Shown here piece by piece: positions 1-9,833 of a stretch of DNA of 64,000 nt. A program made the translations under genes and the position numbers. The stretch is from Pseudomonas frederiksbergensis (lineage in GTDB: Bacteria > Pseudomonadota > Gammaproteobacteria > Pseudomonadales > Pseudomonadaceae). The notes below the pieces were generated by a model. That model made no database searches and was not told where the DNA came from. It saw nothing but the letters and a program-made list of their open reading frames with translations. The number at the start of each line of letters is the position of its first letter. Position 1 is the stretch's first letter. The stretch covers positions 1,029,501-1,093,500 of the forward strand of contig NZ_FNTF01000002.1 of NCBI RefSeq assembly GCF_900105495.1. The letters are read 5' to 3'.

Positions 1-2
1 AT

Positions 3-623
3 TTCGACAAGGCGCCTTACATCGTCGCCGGCGATGCCGAACGCGTGCTCAGTGGCACCGGTGACCGAATCTTCGCTCGCGGCCATTTCGACCTGGCTCA
101 ACCGGTTTACGGCATCTTCCGTCAGGGCAAGGTCTACACCGATCCTGACACTAAGGAGTTTTTGGGGATCAATGCCGACGACATCGGCGGGGGCGAAATT
201 GTGGCCACTGAAGGCGACGTTGCTACCCTGGCGCTGCAACGCACCACTCAGGAAGTTCGCCTCGGCGACCGCTTGTTCAGCGGTGAAGAGCGCTCCATCA
301 ACTCGGCCTTCATGCCCAGTGCGCCAAAAACCGAGATCAATGGGCTGATCATCGACGTGCCGCGCGGGGTTACCCAAATTGGCGCGCTGGATGTGGTCAC
401 GCTGAACAAGGGTCAGCGCGATGGCCTGGTCGAAGGCAACGTCTTGGTGGTGATGAAGACCGGCGAGACCGTGCGGGACCGGATCACCGGTCAACCACTG
501 AAAATCCCGGATGAGCGCGCCGGTCTGCTGATGGTTTTCCGCACCTACGACAAGCTCAGCTACGGTCTGGTGCTCAATGCATCACGCTCCCTGGCGGTGC
601 TGGACAAGGTGCGAAATCCTTAA
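3..623 (+). CDS. LysM-type peptidoglycan-binding protein, C-terminal part
   Basis: The reading frame is open from the first base of the window, so the N-terminus, where the LysM motif would lie, is missing; 206 codons remain. The visible part has no membrane segment and resembles the conserved C-terminal region of the LysM-containing protein encoded beside dprA in other Pseudomonas. The two genes run in the same direction, 79 bp apart. That LysM proteins bind cell-wall glycan is family knowledge; no LysM motif can be seen here, so the name rests on synteny and overall resemblance. Confidence 0.65.
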   Translation, partial: FDKAPYIVAGDAERVLSGTGDRIFARGHFDLAQPVYGIFRQGKVYTDPDTKEFLGINADDIGGGEIVATEGDVATLALQRTTQEVRLGDRLFSGEERSINSAFMPSAPKTEINGLIIDVPRGVTQIGALDVVTLNKGQRDGLVEGNVLVVMKTGETVRDRITGQPLKIPDERAGLLMVFRTYDKLSYGLVLNASRSLAVLDKVRNP

Positions 624-648
624 CAGGCTCCACAAGTTACCAACAGAG

Positions 649-657
649 TTATCCACA
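649..657 (+). other. DnaA box (exact TTATCCACA)
   Basis: An exact consensus DnaA-binding 9-mer lies in the 79-bp gap between the LysM gene and dprA. It is one of seven exact copies in the first 10.6 kb; the others are at 1266-1274, 1615-1623, 8171-8179, 8224-8232, 8983-8991 and 10583-10591. Confidence 0.6.
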
Positions 658-702
658 GCTTATTCCCGTTTGAACGGGGCTCATAACGATCAAGGATGAT
701 CC

Positions 703-1803
703 ATGTCGCTGTCTGCTTTTGCACCGGTTTCCCCTGCGGAACTGGAAGCTCGTTTACGTTTGCATCGCCTGCCGGAACTCGGTCCTGTGCGTTTCAAGAA
801 ATTGCTTGAGGCCTTCGGCTCGGCGTCCAAGGCTATCAGCGCGCCGGCCAGTGCCTGGCGTTCGCTGGGTTTGCCCCTCGCTTGCGCAGAGGCCAGGCGC
901 TCCAGTGAAATCCGTGATGGCGCGAGCCATGCATTGGCCTGGTTAGAGCGCCAGGGCCAGCATTTATTGATGTGGGACCAACCTGACTACCCGGCACTGC
1001 TGGCGGAAATCAGTGATGCGCCGCCGCTGTTATTCGTGGCGGGCGATCCCGGCATTCTGGAAAAGCCGCAACTGGCGATGGTCGGCAGCCGTCGCGCTTC
1101 GCGGCCGGGCATGGACACCGCAGCGGCTTTTTCCCGCAGTCTGGCCGGTGCCGGTTTTGTCATTACCAGCGGCCTGGCGCTGGGCATTGATGCCGCCGCC
1201 CATCAAGCCGCTTTGGACGTGGGCGGTCGAACGGTCGGTGTACTTGGCACGGGACTTGAAAAGTTTTATCCACAGCGCAATCGACGGCTGGCAGACGCCA
1301 TGATCGCCTCGGGCAGCGCAGTGCTTTCGGAGTTTCCGCTGGACGCCGGGCCGACCGCCAGTAACTTCCCCCGGCGCAATCGGATCATCAGCGGTTTATC
1401 CCTGGGCGTACTGGTGGTGGAGGCAAGTGTCGCCAGCGGTTCGTTGATCACCGCGAGGCTGGCGGCGGAACAAGGGCGCGAGGTGTATGCGATCCCAGGG
1501 TCGATTCATCACCCGGGCGCAAAGGGGTGTCATCAGCTGATTCGCGACGGCGCGGTGCTGGTGGAAACCATCGAGCATATCCTTGAAGCATTGCGCGGCT
1601 GGCAGCATTTGCCGTTATCCACAGCGACACCTGCGGTGACACATCCGTTGCTCATGCTGCTGCATGCCGCGCCTCACACCAGTGAAGCGTTGTCCGTCAC
1701 CAGCGGCTGGGCCTTGCCGAAAGTGCTGGCAGCGTTGACCGAGCTGGAAATGGACGGCCGGGCAGTCTGCGAAAGCGGGCGTTGGTTTGCGCGGGTGAGC
1801 TAG
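703..1803 (+). CDS. dprA: DNA-processing protein DprA/Smf
   Basis: DprA loads RecA onto incoming single-stranded DNA during natural transformation and acts in the cytoplasm. The protein has 366 residues, the normal length. A Rossmann-like core at about 75-285 holds the family motifs VGSRRAS (about 126), SGLALGIDAAAH (about 155) and FPRRNRIISG (about 225), followed by a winged-helix-like C-terminal domain (about 305-360). The ATG start gives the usual N-terminal helical segment. Two exact DnaA boxes, at 1266 and 1615, lie inside the gene. It is followed 54 bp later by tsaC, an order conserved in Pseudomonas. Confidence 0.95.
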   Translation: MSLSAFAPVSPAELEARLRLHRLPELGPVRFKKLLEAFGSASKAISAPASAWRSLGLPLACAEARRSSEIRDGASHALAWLERQGQHLLMWDQPDYPALLAEISDAPPLLFVAGDPGILEKPQLAMVGSRRASRPGMDTAAAFSRSLAGAGFVITSGLALGIDAAAHQAALDVGGRTVGVLGTGLEKFYPQRNRRLADAMIASGSAVLSEFPLDAGPTASNFPRRNRIISGLSLGVLVVEASVASGSLITARLAAEQGREVYAIPGSIHHPGAKGCHQLIRDGAVLVETIEHILEALRGWQHLPLSTATPAVTHPLLMLLHAAPHTSEALSVTSGWALPKVLAALTELEMDGRAVCESGRWFARVS

Positions 1804-1857
1804 GTTTTATAAGGAAGATCGGTAAACTGCGCAGAGCCTTATTCCGGAGAGTTTTTC

Positions 1858-2415
1858 ATGGTCAACAGTTGGCGTGTGCAACAAGCCGCACGAGCCATTC
1901 GCGCAGGCGCGGTGATTGCCTACCCAACCGAAGCGGTCTGGGGTCTGGGTTGCGACCCGTGGGACGAAGAGGCGGTCTATCGCCTGCTGGCGATCAAGGG
2001 GCGGTCGGTGGAAAAAGGGTTGATTCTGGTGGCCGACAACATTCGCCAGTTCGACTTCCTCTTCGAAGACTTTCCTGAATTGTGGATGGACCGCATGGCC
2101 AGCACCTGGCCAGGGCCGAACACCTGGCTGGTGCCGCATCAGAATATGTTGCCGCAGTGGATTACCGGCGTGCATGAAACGGTGGCATTGCGGGTCAGCG
2201 ATCATCCGCAGGTGCGGGATTTGTGTGCGTTGGTCGGGCCGCTGGTGTCGACCTCGGCCAACCCTCAGGGCCGGCCGGCGGCGCGTACACGGATTCGCGT
2301 GGAGCAATATTTCCGGGGACAGGTTGATTTGGTGCTGGGCGGAAACCTCGGTGGCCGCAAGAACCCGAGCGTGATCCGCGATCTGGCGACTGGTCACGTT
2401 GTGCGCCCGGATTAG
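1858..2415 (+). CDS. tsaC: threonylcarbamoyl-AMP synthase TsaC (YrdC/RimN family)
   Basis: TsaC makes L-threonylcarbamoyl-AMP from threonine, bicarbonate and ATP, the first step of t6A modification of ANN-decoding tRNAs. The 185 residues form one YrdC domain: [13 protein letters not shown] near the N-terminus, the conserved KGR at about 48, and STSANPQG at about 140, which lines the nucleotide pocket. It is the short, single-domain type without the Sua5 extension. GGAGAG sits 7 bp before the ATG. A 108-bp palindromic element starts 6 bp after the stop codon. Confidence 0.95.
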   Translation: MVNSWRVQQAARAIRAGAVIAYPTEAVWGLGCDPWDEEAVYRLLAIKGRSVEKGLILVADNIRQFDFLFEDFPELWMDRMASTWPGPNTWLVPHQNMLPQWITGVHETVALRVSDHPQVRDLCALVGPLVSTSANPQGRPAARTRIRVEQYFRGQVDLVLGGNLGGRKNPSVIRDLATGHVVRPD

Positions 2416-2420
2416 CACAT

Positions 2421-2528
2421 GATCGTTCCCACGCTCTGCGTGGGAATGCCTCACCGGACGCTCTGCGTCCGCTCTTTGGGACGCAGAGCGTCCCTGGCTG
2501 CATTCCCACGCAGAGCGTGGGAACGATC
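2421..2528. repeat. 108-bp nested palindrome, family A (copy 1)
   Basis: A 29-bp outer inverted repeat (GATCGTTCCCACGC... and its complement) has a hairpin CCCACGC-TCT-GCGTGGG inside each arm, and encloses two further hairpins built on GGACGC...GCGTCC. It fills the gap between the converging tsaC and qor genes. Copy 3 at 52837-52943 is the same element turned round, with one base missing. Copy 2 at 7145-7255 shares the outer arms but has different inner stems. Confidence 0.9.
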
Positions 2529-2532
2529 AGTG

Positions 2533-3510
2533 TTAAGGCAACAAAACAGTCGAGCCAGTCGTACGTCGCGCCGACAACTCGGTCTGCGCCTTCGCCGCTT
2601 CGGCCAATGGGTACTTCTGGCTGATGTCCACGTTCAGCTTGCCGCTGATGATCATCTCGAACAGCTCATCCGCCATACGCTGCAGGTTCTCGGCATTGTT
2701 GGCGTAAGTCGCCAGGGTCGGGCGGGTCACGTACAGCGAACCCTTCGCCGACAGAATGCCCAGGTTCACCCCGTCTACCGCACCCGACGCATTGCCGAAG
2801 CTCACCACCATGCCGCGAGGCGCCGCGCTATCAAGCGAAGTCAGCCAAGTGTCCTTGCCCACGCCGTCGTACACCACCGGGACTTTTTTCCCGTCAGTCA
2901 ATTCCAGTACGCGTTGTGCGACGTCTTCGTGGCTGTAATCGATGGTCGCCCAAGCGCCGTTGGCCTTGGCCAGTGCGGCTTTTTCCGGTGAGCTGACCGT
3001 GCCGATCAACTTCACGCCCAAGGCCTTGGCCCATTGGCAAGCCAGGGAGCCGACGCCACCGGCCGCGGCGTGAAACAGAATGGTTTCGCCACCCTTGAAT
3101 TCATAGGTCTGACGCAGCAGGTACTGCACGGTCAGGCCCTTGAGCATGACCCCGGCGGCCTGTTCGAAGCTGATCGCGTCCGGCAGATGCACCAGATTGG
3201 CTTCCGGCAACACATGAACATCGCTGTAGGCGCCCAACGGACCGCTGCCGTACGCCACGCGATCTCCCACTTTGAACCGGGTGACTTCACTGCCCACCGC
3301 CTCGACCACGCCTGCACCTTCCGAGCCCACACCCGATGGCAGGGCTGGGGGTGCATAGAGACCGCTGCGGTAATAGGTGTCGATGAAATTCAGGCCGATG
3401 GCCTTGTTGGTCACGCGAACCTGCTGCGGGCCGGGCTCGGCGGGTTGGTAATCGACATGCTCGAGTACGTCGGGGCCGCCATGGGCGCGGAACTGGATAC
3501 GCTTAGCCAT
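2533..3510 (-). CDS. qor: NADPH:quinone oxidoreductase (zeta-crystallin type)
   Basis: A 325-residue medium-chain dehydrogenase of the zinc-independent quinone oxidoreductase class, which reduces quinones with NADPH in the cytoplasm. The N-terminal GroES-like domain (1-120) contains GSEGAGVVEAVG. The nucleotide-binding Rossmann fold starts at HAAAGGVGS (about 148-155). Zinc-binding cysteines are absent, as expected. It is transcribed away from hemF; the 178-bp spacer carries an Anr box. A palindromic repeat follows the stop codon. Confidence 0.93.
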   Translation of the reverse strand: MAKRIQFRAHGGPDVLEHVDYQPAEPGPQQVRVTNKAIGLNFIDTYYRSGLYAPPALPSGVGSEGAGVVEAVGSEVTRFKVGDRVAYGSGPLGAYSDVHVLPEANLVHLPDAISFEQAAGVMLKGLTVQYLLRQTYEFKGGETILFHAAAGGVGSLACQWAKALGVKLIGTVSSPEKAALAKANGAWATIDYSHEDVAQRVLELTDGKKVPVVYDGVGKDTWLTSLDSAAPRGMVVSFGNASGAVDGVNLGILSAKGSLYVTRPTLATYANNAENLQRMADELFEMIISGKLNVDISQKYPLAEAAKAQTELSARRTTGSTVLLP

Positions 3511-3575
3511 CAGAACTCTCCTTAGGTCTTGGCTACTGGAGTTGTAGCGCGAAGCTCCCTATCGAACTCCCATGC

Positions 3576-3589
3576 TTGATCTTCGTCAA
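3576..3589 (+). promoter_or_regulatory. Anr/Dnr (FNR-type) box upstream of hemF
   Basis: TTGAT-CTTC-GTCAA matches the FNR/Anr consensus TTGAT-N4-ATCAA at 9 of 10 positions. A TATGCT -10 hexamer at 3614-3619 would put the start near 3625 and the box centre near -42, the usual activator position. From memory, P. aeruginosa hemF is controlled by Anr and Dnr, which fits. Confidence 0.7.
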
Positions 3590-3664
3590 CTGCGGCAGGC
3601 CCATCTGCGATGTTATGCTACGCGCCCATTTGCGCCGGCCCCGCTCCCATGGAGCGCCGCGTAG

Positions 3665-4603
<939 letters not shown>

Positions 4604-4616
4604 ACGAGGAATCCTG

Positions 4617-5438
4617 ATGGACCGTTACGTCGTATTCGGTAACCCGATTGGCCACAGCAAGTCGCCGCTGATCCACCGTCTGTTCGCCGAGCAGACGGGT
4701 CAAAAACTGGACTACAGCACGTTGCTGGCGCCCCTCGACGATTTTTCCACCTGCGCCCGGACGTTTTTCCTCGACGGCCGTGGGGCGAATGTGACAGTGC
4801 CATTCAAGGAAGAAGCCTATCGTCTGGCGAACAGTCTGACGGCGCGGGCGCAACGTGCCGGCGCGGTGAACACCCTGAGCAAACTGGCCGATGGCAGCCT
4901 GCTGGGTGACAACACCGATGGCGCCGGGCTGGTGCGGGACCTGACGGTCAACGCCGGTTTCAGCCTCAAGGGCAAACGCATCCTCCTGCTTGGTGCCGGT
5001 GGCGCGGTGCGCGGCGCGCTGGAGCCGCTGCTGGCCGAGCAACCCGCCTCGGTGATCATCGCCAACCGCACGGTGGAAAAAGCCGAACTGTTAGCGGAAT
5101 TATTCGCGGACCTGGGGCCGGTGTCGGCCAGTGGTTTTGATTGGTTGAAGGAATCGGTGGACCTGATCATCAACGCGACGTCCGCCAGCCTGTCAGGGGA
5201 TGTACCGCCGATTGCGAGCAGTTTGATCGAGCCGGGCAAAACGGTGTGCTACGACATGATGTATGGCAAGGAGCCGACCTCGTTCTGCCGTTGGGCCAGT
5301 GAACATGGCGCGGCGGTGTCGATGGATGGGTTGGGAATGCTCGCTGAACAAGCGGCAGAAGCCTTCTTCCTGTGGCGCGGTGTGCGCCCGGATACGGCGC
5401 CGGTGCTGGCCGAGTTGCGTCGGCAGTTGGCCCTTTAA
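4617..5438 (+). CDS. aroE: shikimate 5-dehydrogenase
   Basis: AroE reduces 3-dehydroshikimate to shikimate with NADPH in aromatic amino acid synthesis. The 273 residues show the substrate site [13 protein letters not shown] (8-20, with the SKS serines), catalytic Lys64 in VPFKE and Asp101 in NTDGAGL, and the NADP-binding loop [10 protein letters not shown] (about 124-133). Length is typical of AroE rather than the fused or quinate (YdiB) types. It follows hemF by 13 bp, and a REP element begins just after the stop codon. Confidence 0.97.
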   Translation: MDRYVVFGNPIGHSKSPLIHRLFAEQTGQKLDYSTLLAPLDDFSTCARTFFLDGRGANVTVPFKEEAYRLANSLTARAQRAGAVNTLSKLADGSLLGDNTDGAGLVRDLTVNAGFSLKGKRILLLGAGGAVRGALEPLLAEQPASVIIANRTVEKAELLAELFADLGPVSASGFDWLKESVDLIINATSASLSGDVPPIASSLIEPGKTVCYDMMYGKEPTSFCRWASEHGAAVSMDGLGMLAEQAAEAFFLWRGVRPDTAPVLAELRRQLAL

Positions 5439-5441
5439 AAG

Positions 5442-5508
5442 CATCGCGAGCAGGCTCGCTCCCACAGGGGATCACCGAAAACCTGTGGGAGCGAGCCTGC
5501 TCGCGATG
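5442..5508. repeat. REP palindrome, family B (CATCGCGAGCAGGCTCGCTCCC)
   Basis: A palindromic REP pair: CATCGCGAGCAGGCTCGCTC at the left and its complement at the right, with a spacer of about 20 bp. Each half contains its own small stem, GCGAGCAGGCTCGC. It lies between the convergent aroE and SulP genes. Family members are at 16655-16761 and 47765-47857. Confidence 0.85.
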
Positions 5509-5527
5509 GCTGCGACACCGATTTAGA

Positions 5528-7096
5528 TCAGTCCTCAAACCGAATCGGGCAGTTCTCCGCCCCTTCCAGCTTCCTCAATTCCTCCACCACCTGCGGTCGC
5601 GCGCGCCGCAGGGTCAGGCTGCGATCCTGGCGCAATAGCCGCCGCGCTTCCTGGTGCAGCATCTCCACACCTGAATAGTCGATGAAGTTGATCTGCTGCG
5701 CTTCGATCACCACGCGCGCGCCGTGCATCCGTTGCAGGCGTACTTGCAGGTAATGGCTGGCGCCGAAAAAGATCGAGCCGCCCACCCGCAGAATGTCTTC
5801 ATCCCCATCCTGCCAATGCTGCACCCGCGGTTGCGAGGTGCGTTTGAGGTAGAAGAACAGCGAAGCCAGCACCCCGGCGTAGATCGCGGTCTGCAATTCC
5901 AGCAGTAGTGTGGCGACGCAGGTCAGCGCCATGACCAGGAATTCGGCGCGGCTGACCCGCAACAACGCGCGAATGCCGCGATGATCCACTAGCCCCCAGG
6001 CGATCAACAGAATGCTGCCGGCCATGGCCGGGATCGGAATGTGCGCGATCAAATTCGCGCCGAAGATGGCGAACAGCGCCACCCACATCGCCGAAAAAAC
6101 CCCGGCCAACGGCGAACAGGCGCCTGCTTCGTAGCTCAGGCCGGAGCGGGTGAAGGAACCGGCTGACAGCGATCCGGAAAAAAACGCTCCGACCATGTTC
6201 GATAAACCCTGGGCGCGGACCTCTTGGTTGGCGTCGAGCAACTGCTGGGAGCGGGCCGACAAGGATCGGGCAATCGACAGGCTGGTGACCAGCCCGAGCA
6301 TGCCCACCGCCACTGCACTGGGTAGCAAACGTAGAATCAGCTCCAGATCCAGCGGCAGCGGGCTGAAAGGCGGCAGCCGCCCGACAAATGCGCTGACCAA
6401 TTGCACATGGCCGAACATCGATGGCCAAAGCCAGACCAGCAATCCGCTCAGCACCAGGGTGATCAATAGCGTCGGCCAGCGCGGCAGGAGCAATTTGAGG
6501 ATGACGCCGACGACGACCGTCGCCAGGCCCAGCATCAGCGACGGTTTGTCCACTTCGCCGAGGTGACTGAAGAGCGTCACCAAGCTGTTCAGCGCTGTGG
6601 CCTGGTTGGGTAACTCCAACCCCAGCAGATTCGGCAGTTGACCGATGGCAATCACCACCGCCGCGCCGAGGGTAAAACCCAGCACCACCGAGTGCGAGAC
6701 GAAATTGACCAAGGCGCCGAAGCGCAGCAAACCGAGCAGCCACTGGAAAATGCCGGCGAGCAGCGTCAGCAACAGGATCAGGGTGACGTAGTCCTCTGAC
6801 GCCGGAACGGCCAGCGGACTGACGCTGGCGTACAGGACGATAGAAATCGCCGCCGTAGGACCGCAGATCAAGTGCCACGAAGAACCCCAGAGACAGGCGA
6901 TCAGCACCGGAATAATCGCCGCGTACAGGCCGTATTCAGGTGGGAGGCCGGCGATTAGCGCGTAGGCAATGGATTGCGGCAACGCGAGAATCGCACCGCT
7001 GAGGCCGACAATCAGGTCACGACCGACACTGGCGCGGGTTTGCCGGGGCATCCAGGTCAGGAAAGGGAAGAGTGAATGGCGGCTGGGGAAGGCCAT
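5528..7096 (-). CDS. SulP-family permease, probably of the choline-O-sulfate locus
   Basis: A 522-residue SLC26/SulP anion transporter: 10-12 hydrophobic segments from about residue 25 to 400, with the family signature near ALPQSIAYALIAGLPPEYGLYAAIIP (about 38-63), and a cytoplasmic STAS domain at the C-terminus (about 430-520, INFIDYSGVEMLHQEA). It lies downstream of, and in the same direction as, betC and choX, 171 bp after choX. The substrate is therefore likely to be choline-O-sulfate or the sulfate set free by BetC; the sequence alone does not say which. It is clearly distinct from the SulP gene at the right end of the window. Confidence 0.85.
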   Translation of the reverse strand: MAFPSRHSLFPFLTWMPRQTRASVGRDLIVGLSGAILALPQSIAYALIAGLPPEYGLYAAIIPVLIACLWGSSWHLICGPTAAISIVLYASVSPLAVPASEDYVTLILLLTLLAGIFQWLLGLLRFGALVNFVSHSVVLGFTLGAAVVIAIGQLPNLLGLELPNQATALNSLVTLFSHLGEVDKPSLMLGLATVVVGVILKLLLPRWPTLLITLVLSGLLVWLWPSMFGHVQLVSAFVGRLPPFSPLPLDLELILRLLPSAVAVGMLGLVTSLSIARSLSARSQQLLDANQEVRAQGLSNMVGAFFSGSLSAGSFTRSGLSYEAGACSPLAGVFSAMWVALFAIFGANLIAHIPIPAMAGSILLIAWGLVDHRGIRALLRVSRAEFLVMALTCVATLLLELQTAIYAGVLASLFFYLKRTSQPRVQHWQDGDEDILRVGGSIFFGASHYLQVRLQRMHGARVVIEAQQINFIDYSGVEMLHQEARRLLRQDRSLTLRRARPQVVEELRKLEGAENCPIRFED

Positions 7097-7144
7097 GGGT
7101 CCTCTCGGGTGGGATTTTGCGCAAGGGTAGCAGGACTAGCCGTT

Positions 7145-7255
7145 GATCGTTCCCACGCTCCGCGTGGGAATGCATCCCGTGACGCTCCGCGTCACATTAC
7201 CGAGCGGACGCGGAGCGTCCATTGCGGCATTCCCACGCAGAGCGTGGGAACGATC
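7145..7255. repeat. 111-bp nested palindrome, family A (copy 2)
   Basis: The same outer arms as copies 1 and 3, but the inner hairpins read GTGACGC...GCGTCAC and GGACGCGGAGCGTCC. Base changes in one strand of each stem are matched in the other, so the folding is kept while the sequence has drifted. It sits between choX and the SulP gene, which run in the same direction, so it would be transcribed as part of an operon mRNA if the three genes are co-transcribed. Confidence 0.88.
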
Positions 7256-7267
7256 GGCGGCAGGGAT

Positions 7268-8188
7268 TCAGAGTTTGGCTTTCACCGCCCCCAGCGCATC
7301 CTTCCCATCCACGGTCTTCACCCCATCCAGCCACTTATCCAGCACCGCCGGATTCGCCTTGATCCACGCCTTGGCTGCATCAGCATTGCTGATCTTTTTA
7401 TTCACCACCTCGGCCATGATGCTGTTCTCCATTTCCTGGGTGAAACTCAGGTTGGTGAGCAGTTTGCCGACATTCGGGCAGGCCTGTGCATAACCTTTGC
7501 GGGTCAGGGTGTAAACGCTGCCGGTGTCGCCAAAGTACTTCTCGCCGCCCTTGAGGTAATGCATTTTCAGTTGCACGTTCATCGGGTGCGGGGTCCAGCC
7601 GAGGAAGGTCACGAACTTCTGTTTTTTCACCGCGCGAGACACTTCGGCCAGCATGGCCTGCTCGCTGGACTCGACCAGTTTCCACTGGCCCATGTCGAAG
7701 TCGTTCTTCTTGATGATTTCCTGCAAGGAGATGTTGGCAGGAGCGCCGGAGCCAATGCCGTAGATTTTCTTGTCGAACTTGTCGGCGTATTTGTTCAGGT
7801 CGGAAAAATTACGCACACCTGCGTCCCAGACGTAATCCGGGACCGCGAGGGTGAATTCGGTGCCGTCGAGGTTCTTCGCCAGTTGCGTGACATCGCCGGT
7901 GGCCACGAATTTGTCGTAGAAACCCTGTTGCGCCGGCATCCAGTTACCGAGAAACACGTCGACCTGGCCATCTTTCAAGCCGCCAAAGGTGATCGGCACT
8001 GCAAGCGTGTCGACCTTGGCCTTGTAACCCATGCCGTCCAGCAGAAACCCGGTGATGGCGTTGGTGGCGGCAATGTCGCTCCAGCCAGGGTCGGCCATTT
8101 TTACCGTCTCGCAACTCTGCTCGGCATACGCCGATGCACTGCCCAGAGCCAGAAGCCCGACCGTCATTGCTGTGGATAACCTACGCAT
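7268..8188 (-). CDS. choX: choline/betaine-type ABC substrate-binding protein
   Basis: A 306-residue periplasmic binding protein of the OpuAC/ChoX family. A signal peptide is cleaved after about residue 22 (ASAYA-E). The mature part keeps conserved aromatic residues of the quaternary-amine pocket, for example DPGWSDIAATNA, FLGNWMPAQ and FLGWTPHPM. The gene starts 16 bp after betC, so they form an operon. No matching permease or ATPase genes are present in the window, so it must share those of another locus or feed a different carrier. Exact DnaA boxes lie at 8171, inside its signal-peptide codons, and at 8224, inside the betC 3' end. Confidence 0.88.
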   Translation of the reverse strand: MRRLSTAMTVGLLALGSASAYAEQSCETVKMADPGWSDIAATNAITGFLLDGMGYKAKVDTLAVPITFGGLKDGQVDVFLGNWMPAQQGFYDKFVATGDVTQLAKNLDGTEFTLAVPDYVWDAGVRNFSDLNKYADKFDKKIYGIGSGAPANISLQEIIKKNDFDMGQWKLVESSEQAMLAEVSRAVKKQKFVTFLGWTPHPMNVQLKMHYLKGGEKYFGDTGSVYTLTRKGYAQACPNVGKLLTNLSFTQEMENSIMAEVVNKKISNADAAKAWIKANPAVLDKWLDGVKTVDGKDALGAVKAKL

Positions 8189-8204
8189 GGCATTCCCCTT
8201 AACA

Positions 8205-9719
8205 TTATTGGTTTTGGCAGGGTTGTGGATAACGTGCTTTACGCTCCAGATCGTCGAGGTCGATGTGGTTGCGCATGTACTGCTGACTGGCGTCCACCAG
8301 CGGCTGGTGATCCCAGCTCTTCAACTTGCCGATGGTTAATGCCTCGGCGACAAAACGTCGGCGCCGCTGGCTGGCGAGCACCTGTTGATGGATCGCCGGG
8401 ATATCCCATTTGGCCCGGGCTTCGGCGAGAAATTCATCGAAAAGCGACTGATGTTGTGGCGATTGGCTGAGTTCTTCCAGTTCGCGCGGATCGTTGTGTA
8501 CGTCGAAGAGTAGGCAAGGGTCGTCTTCGCTGTAGATGAATTTGTAGTTGCCACGGCGAATCATCATCAGCGGGCTGATGGTGCCTTCAGCCATGTACTC
8601 GCCGAAGACCTCGTCGTGACCACCCTGCCCTTGCAGGTGCGAGACCAGCGAGCGACCATCCAGCGGCAACCCAGGCTCCAGCGACCCACCGGCCAGTTCG
8701 ACGAAGGTCGGCAACAGATCGGCAGTCGAGACCGCCGCGCTGACCCGGCCAGCCCCGAATTGTCCTGGCGCACTGATCAACAGCGGCACGCGGGCGGCCA
8801 TTTCGAACCAGTGCATCTTGTACCAGAGCCCACGCTCGCCGAGCATGTCGCCATGGTCGCCGGAGAAGACGATGATGGTGTCCTCGATCAGGCCGGTTTC
8901 CTCGAGTGTTTGCAGGAGTTTGCCGACATTACTGTCTATATAGCTGCACGCACCGAAGTACGCACGGCGCGCATCGCGAATCTTATCCACAGGCAGCGGT
9001 TTGTCCCACAGGTCGTAAACCTTGAGTAGACGCTGGGAGTGCGGATCCAGTTCAGCCTGCGCCGGGGTTTCGGGCAACGGGATATCGGCATCGTCGTACA
9101 GGTCCCAGAAAGCCTTGGGAATGGTGTACGGGTCGTGTGGGTGAGTCATCGAAACGGTCAGGCAAAACGGCTGATCGCCATCCTCGCGGATATGATCGAA
9201 CAGGTACTGTTGGGCCTTGAACACCACCTCTTCGTCGAAATCCAACTGATTGGTGCGTACGCACGGCCCGGCCTGCAACACCGATGACATATTGTGAAAC
9301 CAGGTTGGACGCACGTCTGGCTCGTCCCAGTTCACAGACCAACCGTAATCGGCCGGGTAAATGTCGCTGGTCAGGCGTTCTTCATAACCATGCAACTGAT
9401 CCGGTCCGCAGAAATGCATCTTGCCCGACAGCGCGGTGCGGTAGCCGAGTCGACGCAGGTAGTGGGCATAAGTCGGTACGTCGGCAGGGAAATCGGCCGC
9501 GTTGTCGTAGGCGCCGATCTTGCTCGGTAACTGACCGCTGACCAGGGTAAAACGCGACGGCGCGCACAATGGGCTGTTGCAATAAGCGGCGTCGAATACC
9601 ACGCCTTCGGCGGCGAGGCGGCTGAGATTCGGCAGTTTGATGGGCGAAGGGCCGTAGAACGGCAACATTGGCGCGGCCATCTGATCGGCCATGATGAAAA
9701 GAATATTCTTGCGCTTCAT
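8205..9719 (-). CDS. betC: choline-O-sulfatase
   Basis: BetC hydrolyses choline-O-sulfate to choline and sulfate. The 504 residues show the type I sulfatase active site CAPSR (Cys52 is the residue converted to formylglycine), the metal-binding Asp12 in MADQ, SGKMHFCGPDQ (about 115), THPHDPY and SGDHGDMLGE with the second metal site, and the conserved C-terminal region of choline sulfatases. I chose the ATG at 9719 (MKRKNILF) over one six codons upstream because it matches the family N-terminus. It is divergent from a LysR regulator and is followed by choX. Confidence 0.95.
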   Translation of the reverse strand: MKRKNILFIMADQMAAPMLPFYGPSPIKLPNLSRLAAEGVVFDAAYCNSPLCAPSRFTLVSGQLPSKIGAYDNAADFPADVPTYAHYLRRLGYRTALSGKMHFCGPDQLHGYEERLTSDIYPADYGWSVNWDEPDVRPTWFHNMSSVLQAGPCVRTNQLDFDEEVVFKAQQYLFDHIREDGDQPFCLTVSMTHPHDPYTIPKAFWDLYDDADIPLPETPAQAELDPHSQRLLKVYDLWDKPLPVDKIRDARRAYFGACSYIDSNVGKLLQTLEETGLIEDTIIVFSGDHGDMLGERGLWYKMHWFEMAARVPLLISAPGQFGAGRVSAAVSTADLLPTFVELAGGSLEPGLPLDGRSLVSHLQGQGGHDEVFGEYMAEGTISPLMMIRRGNYKFIYSEDDPCLLFDVHNDPRELEELSQSPQHQSLFDEFLAEARAKWDIPAIHQQVLASQRRRRFVAEALTIGKLKSWDHQPLVDASQQYMRNHIDLDDLERKARYPQPCQNQ

Positions 9720-9833
9720 GTGATCGCGGCATTCCATAGTGAATATTTATGCGAAAGTGCTGCGATCGAGCATGTAGCCCAAGCAATTTGTGGTAAAGCC
9801 CATGCACGGCAATGACTAGGATAAGCACAGCTT

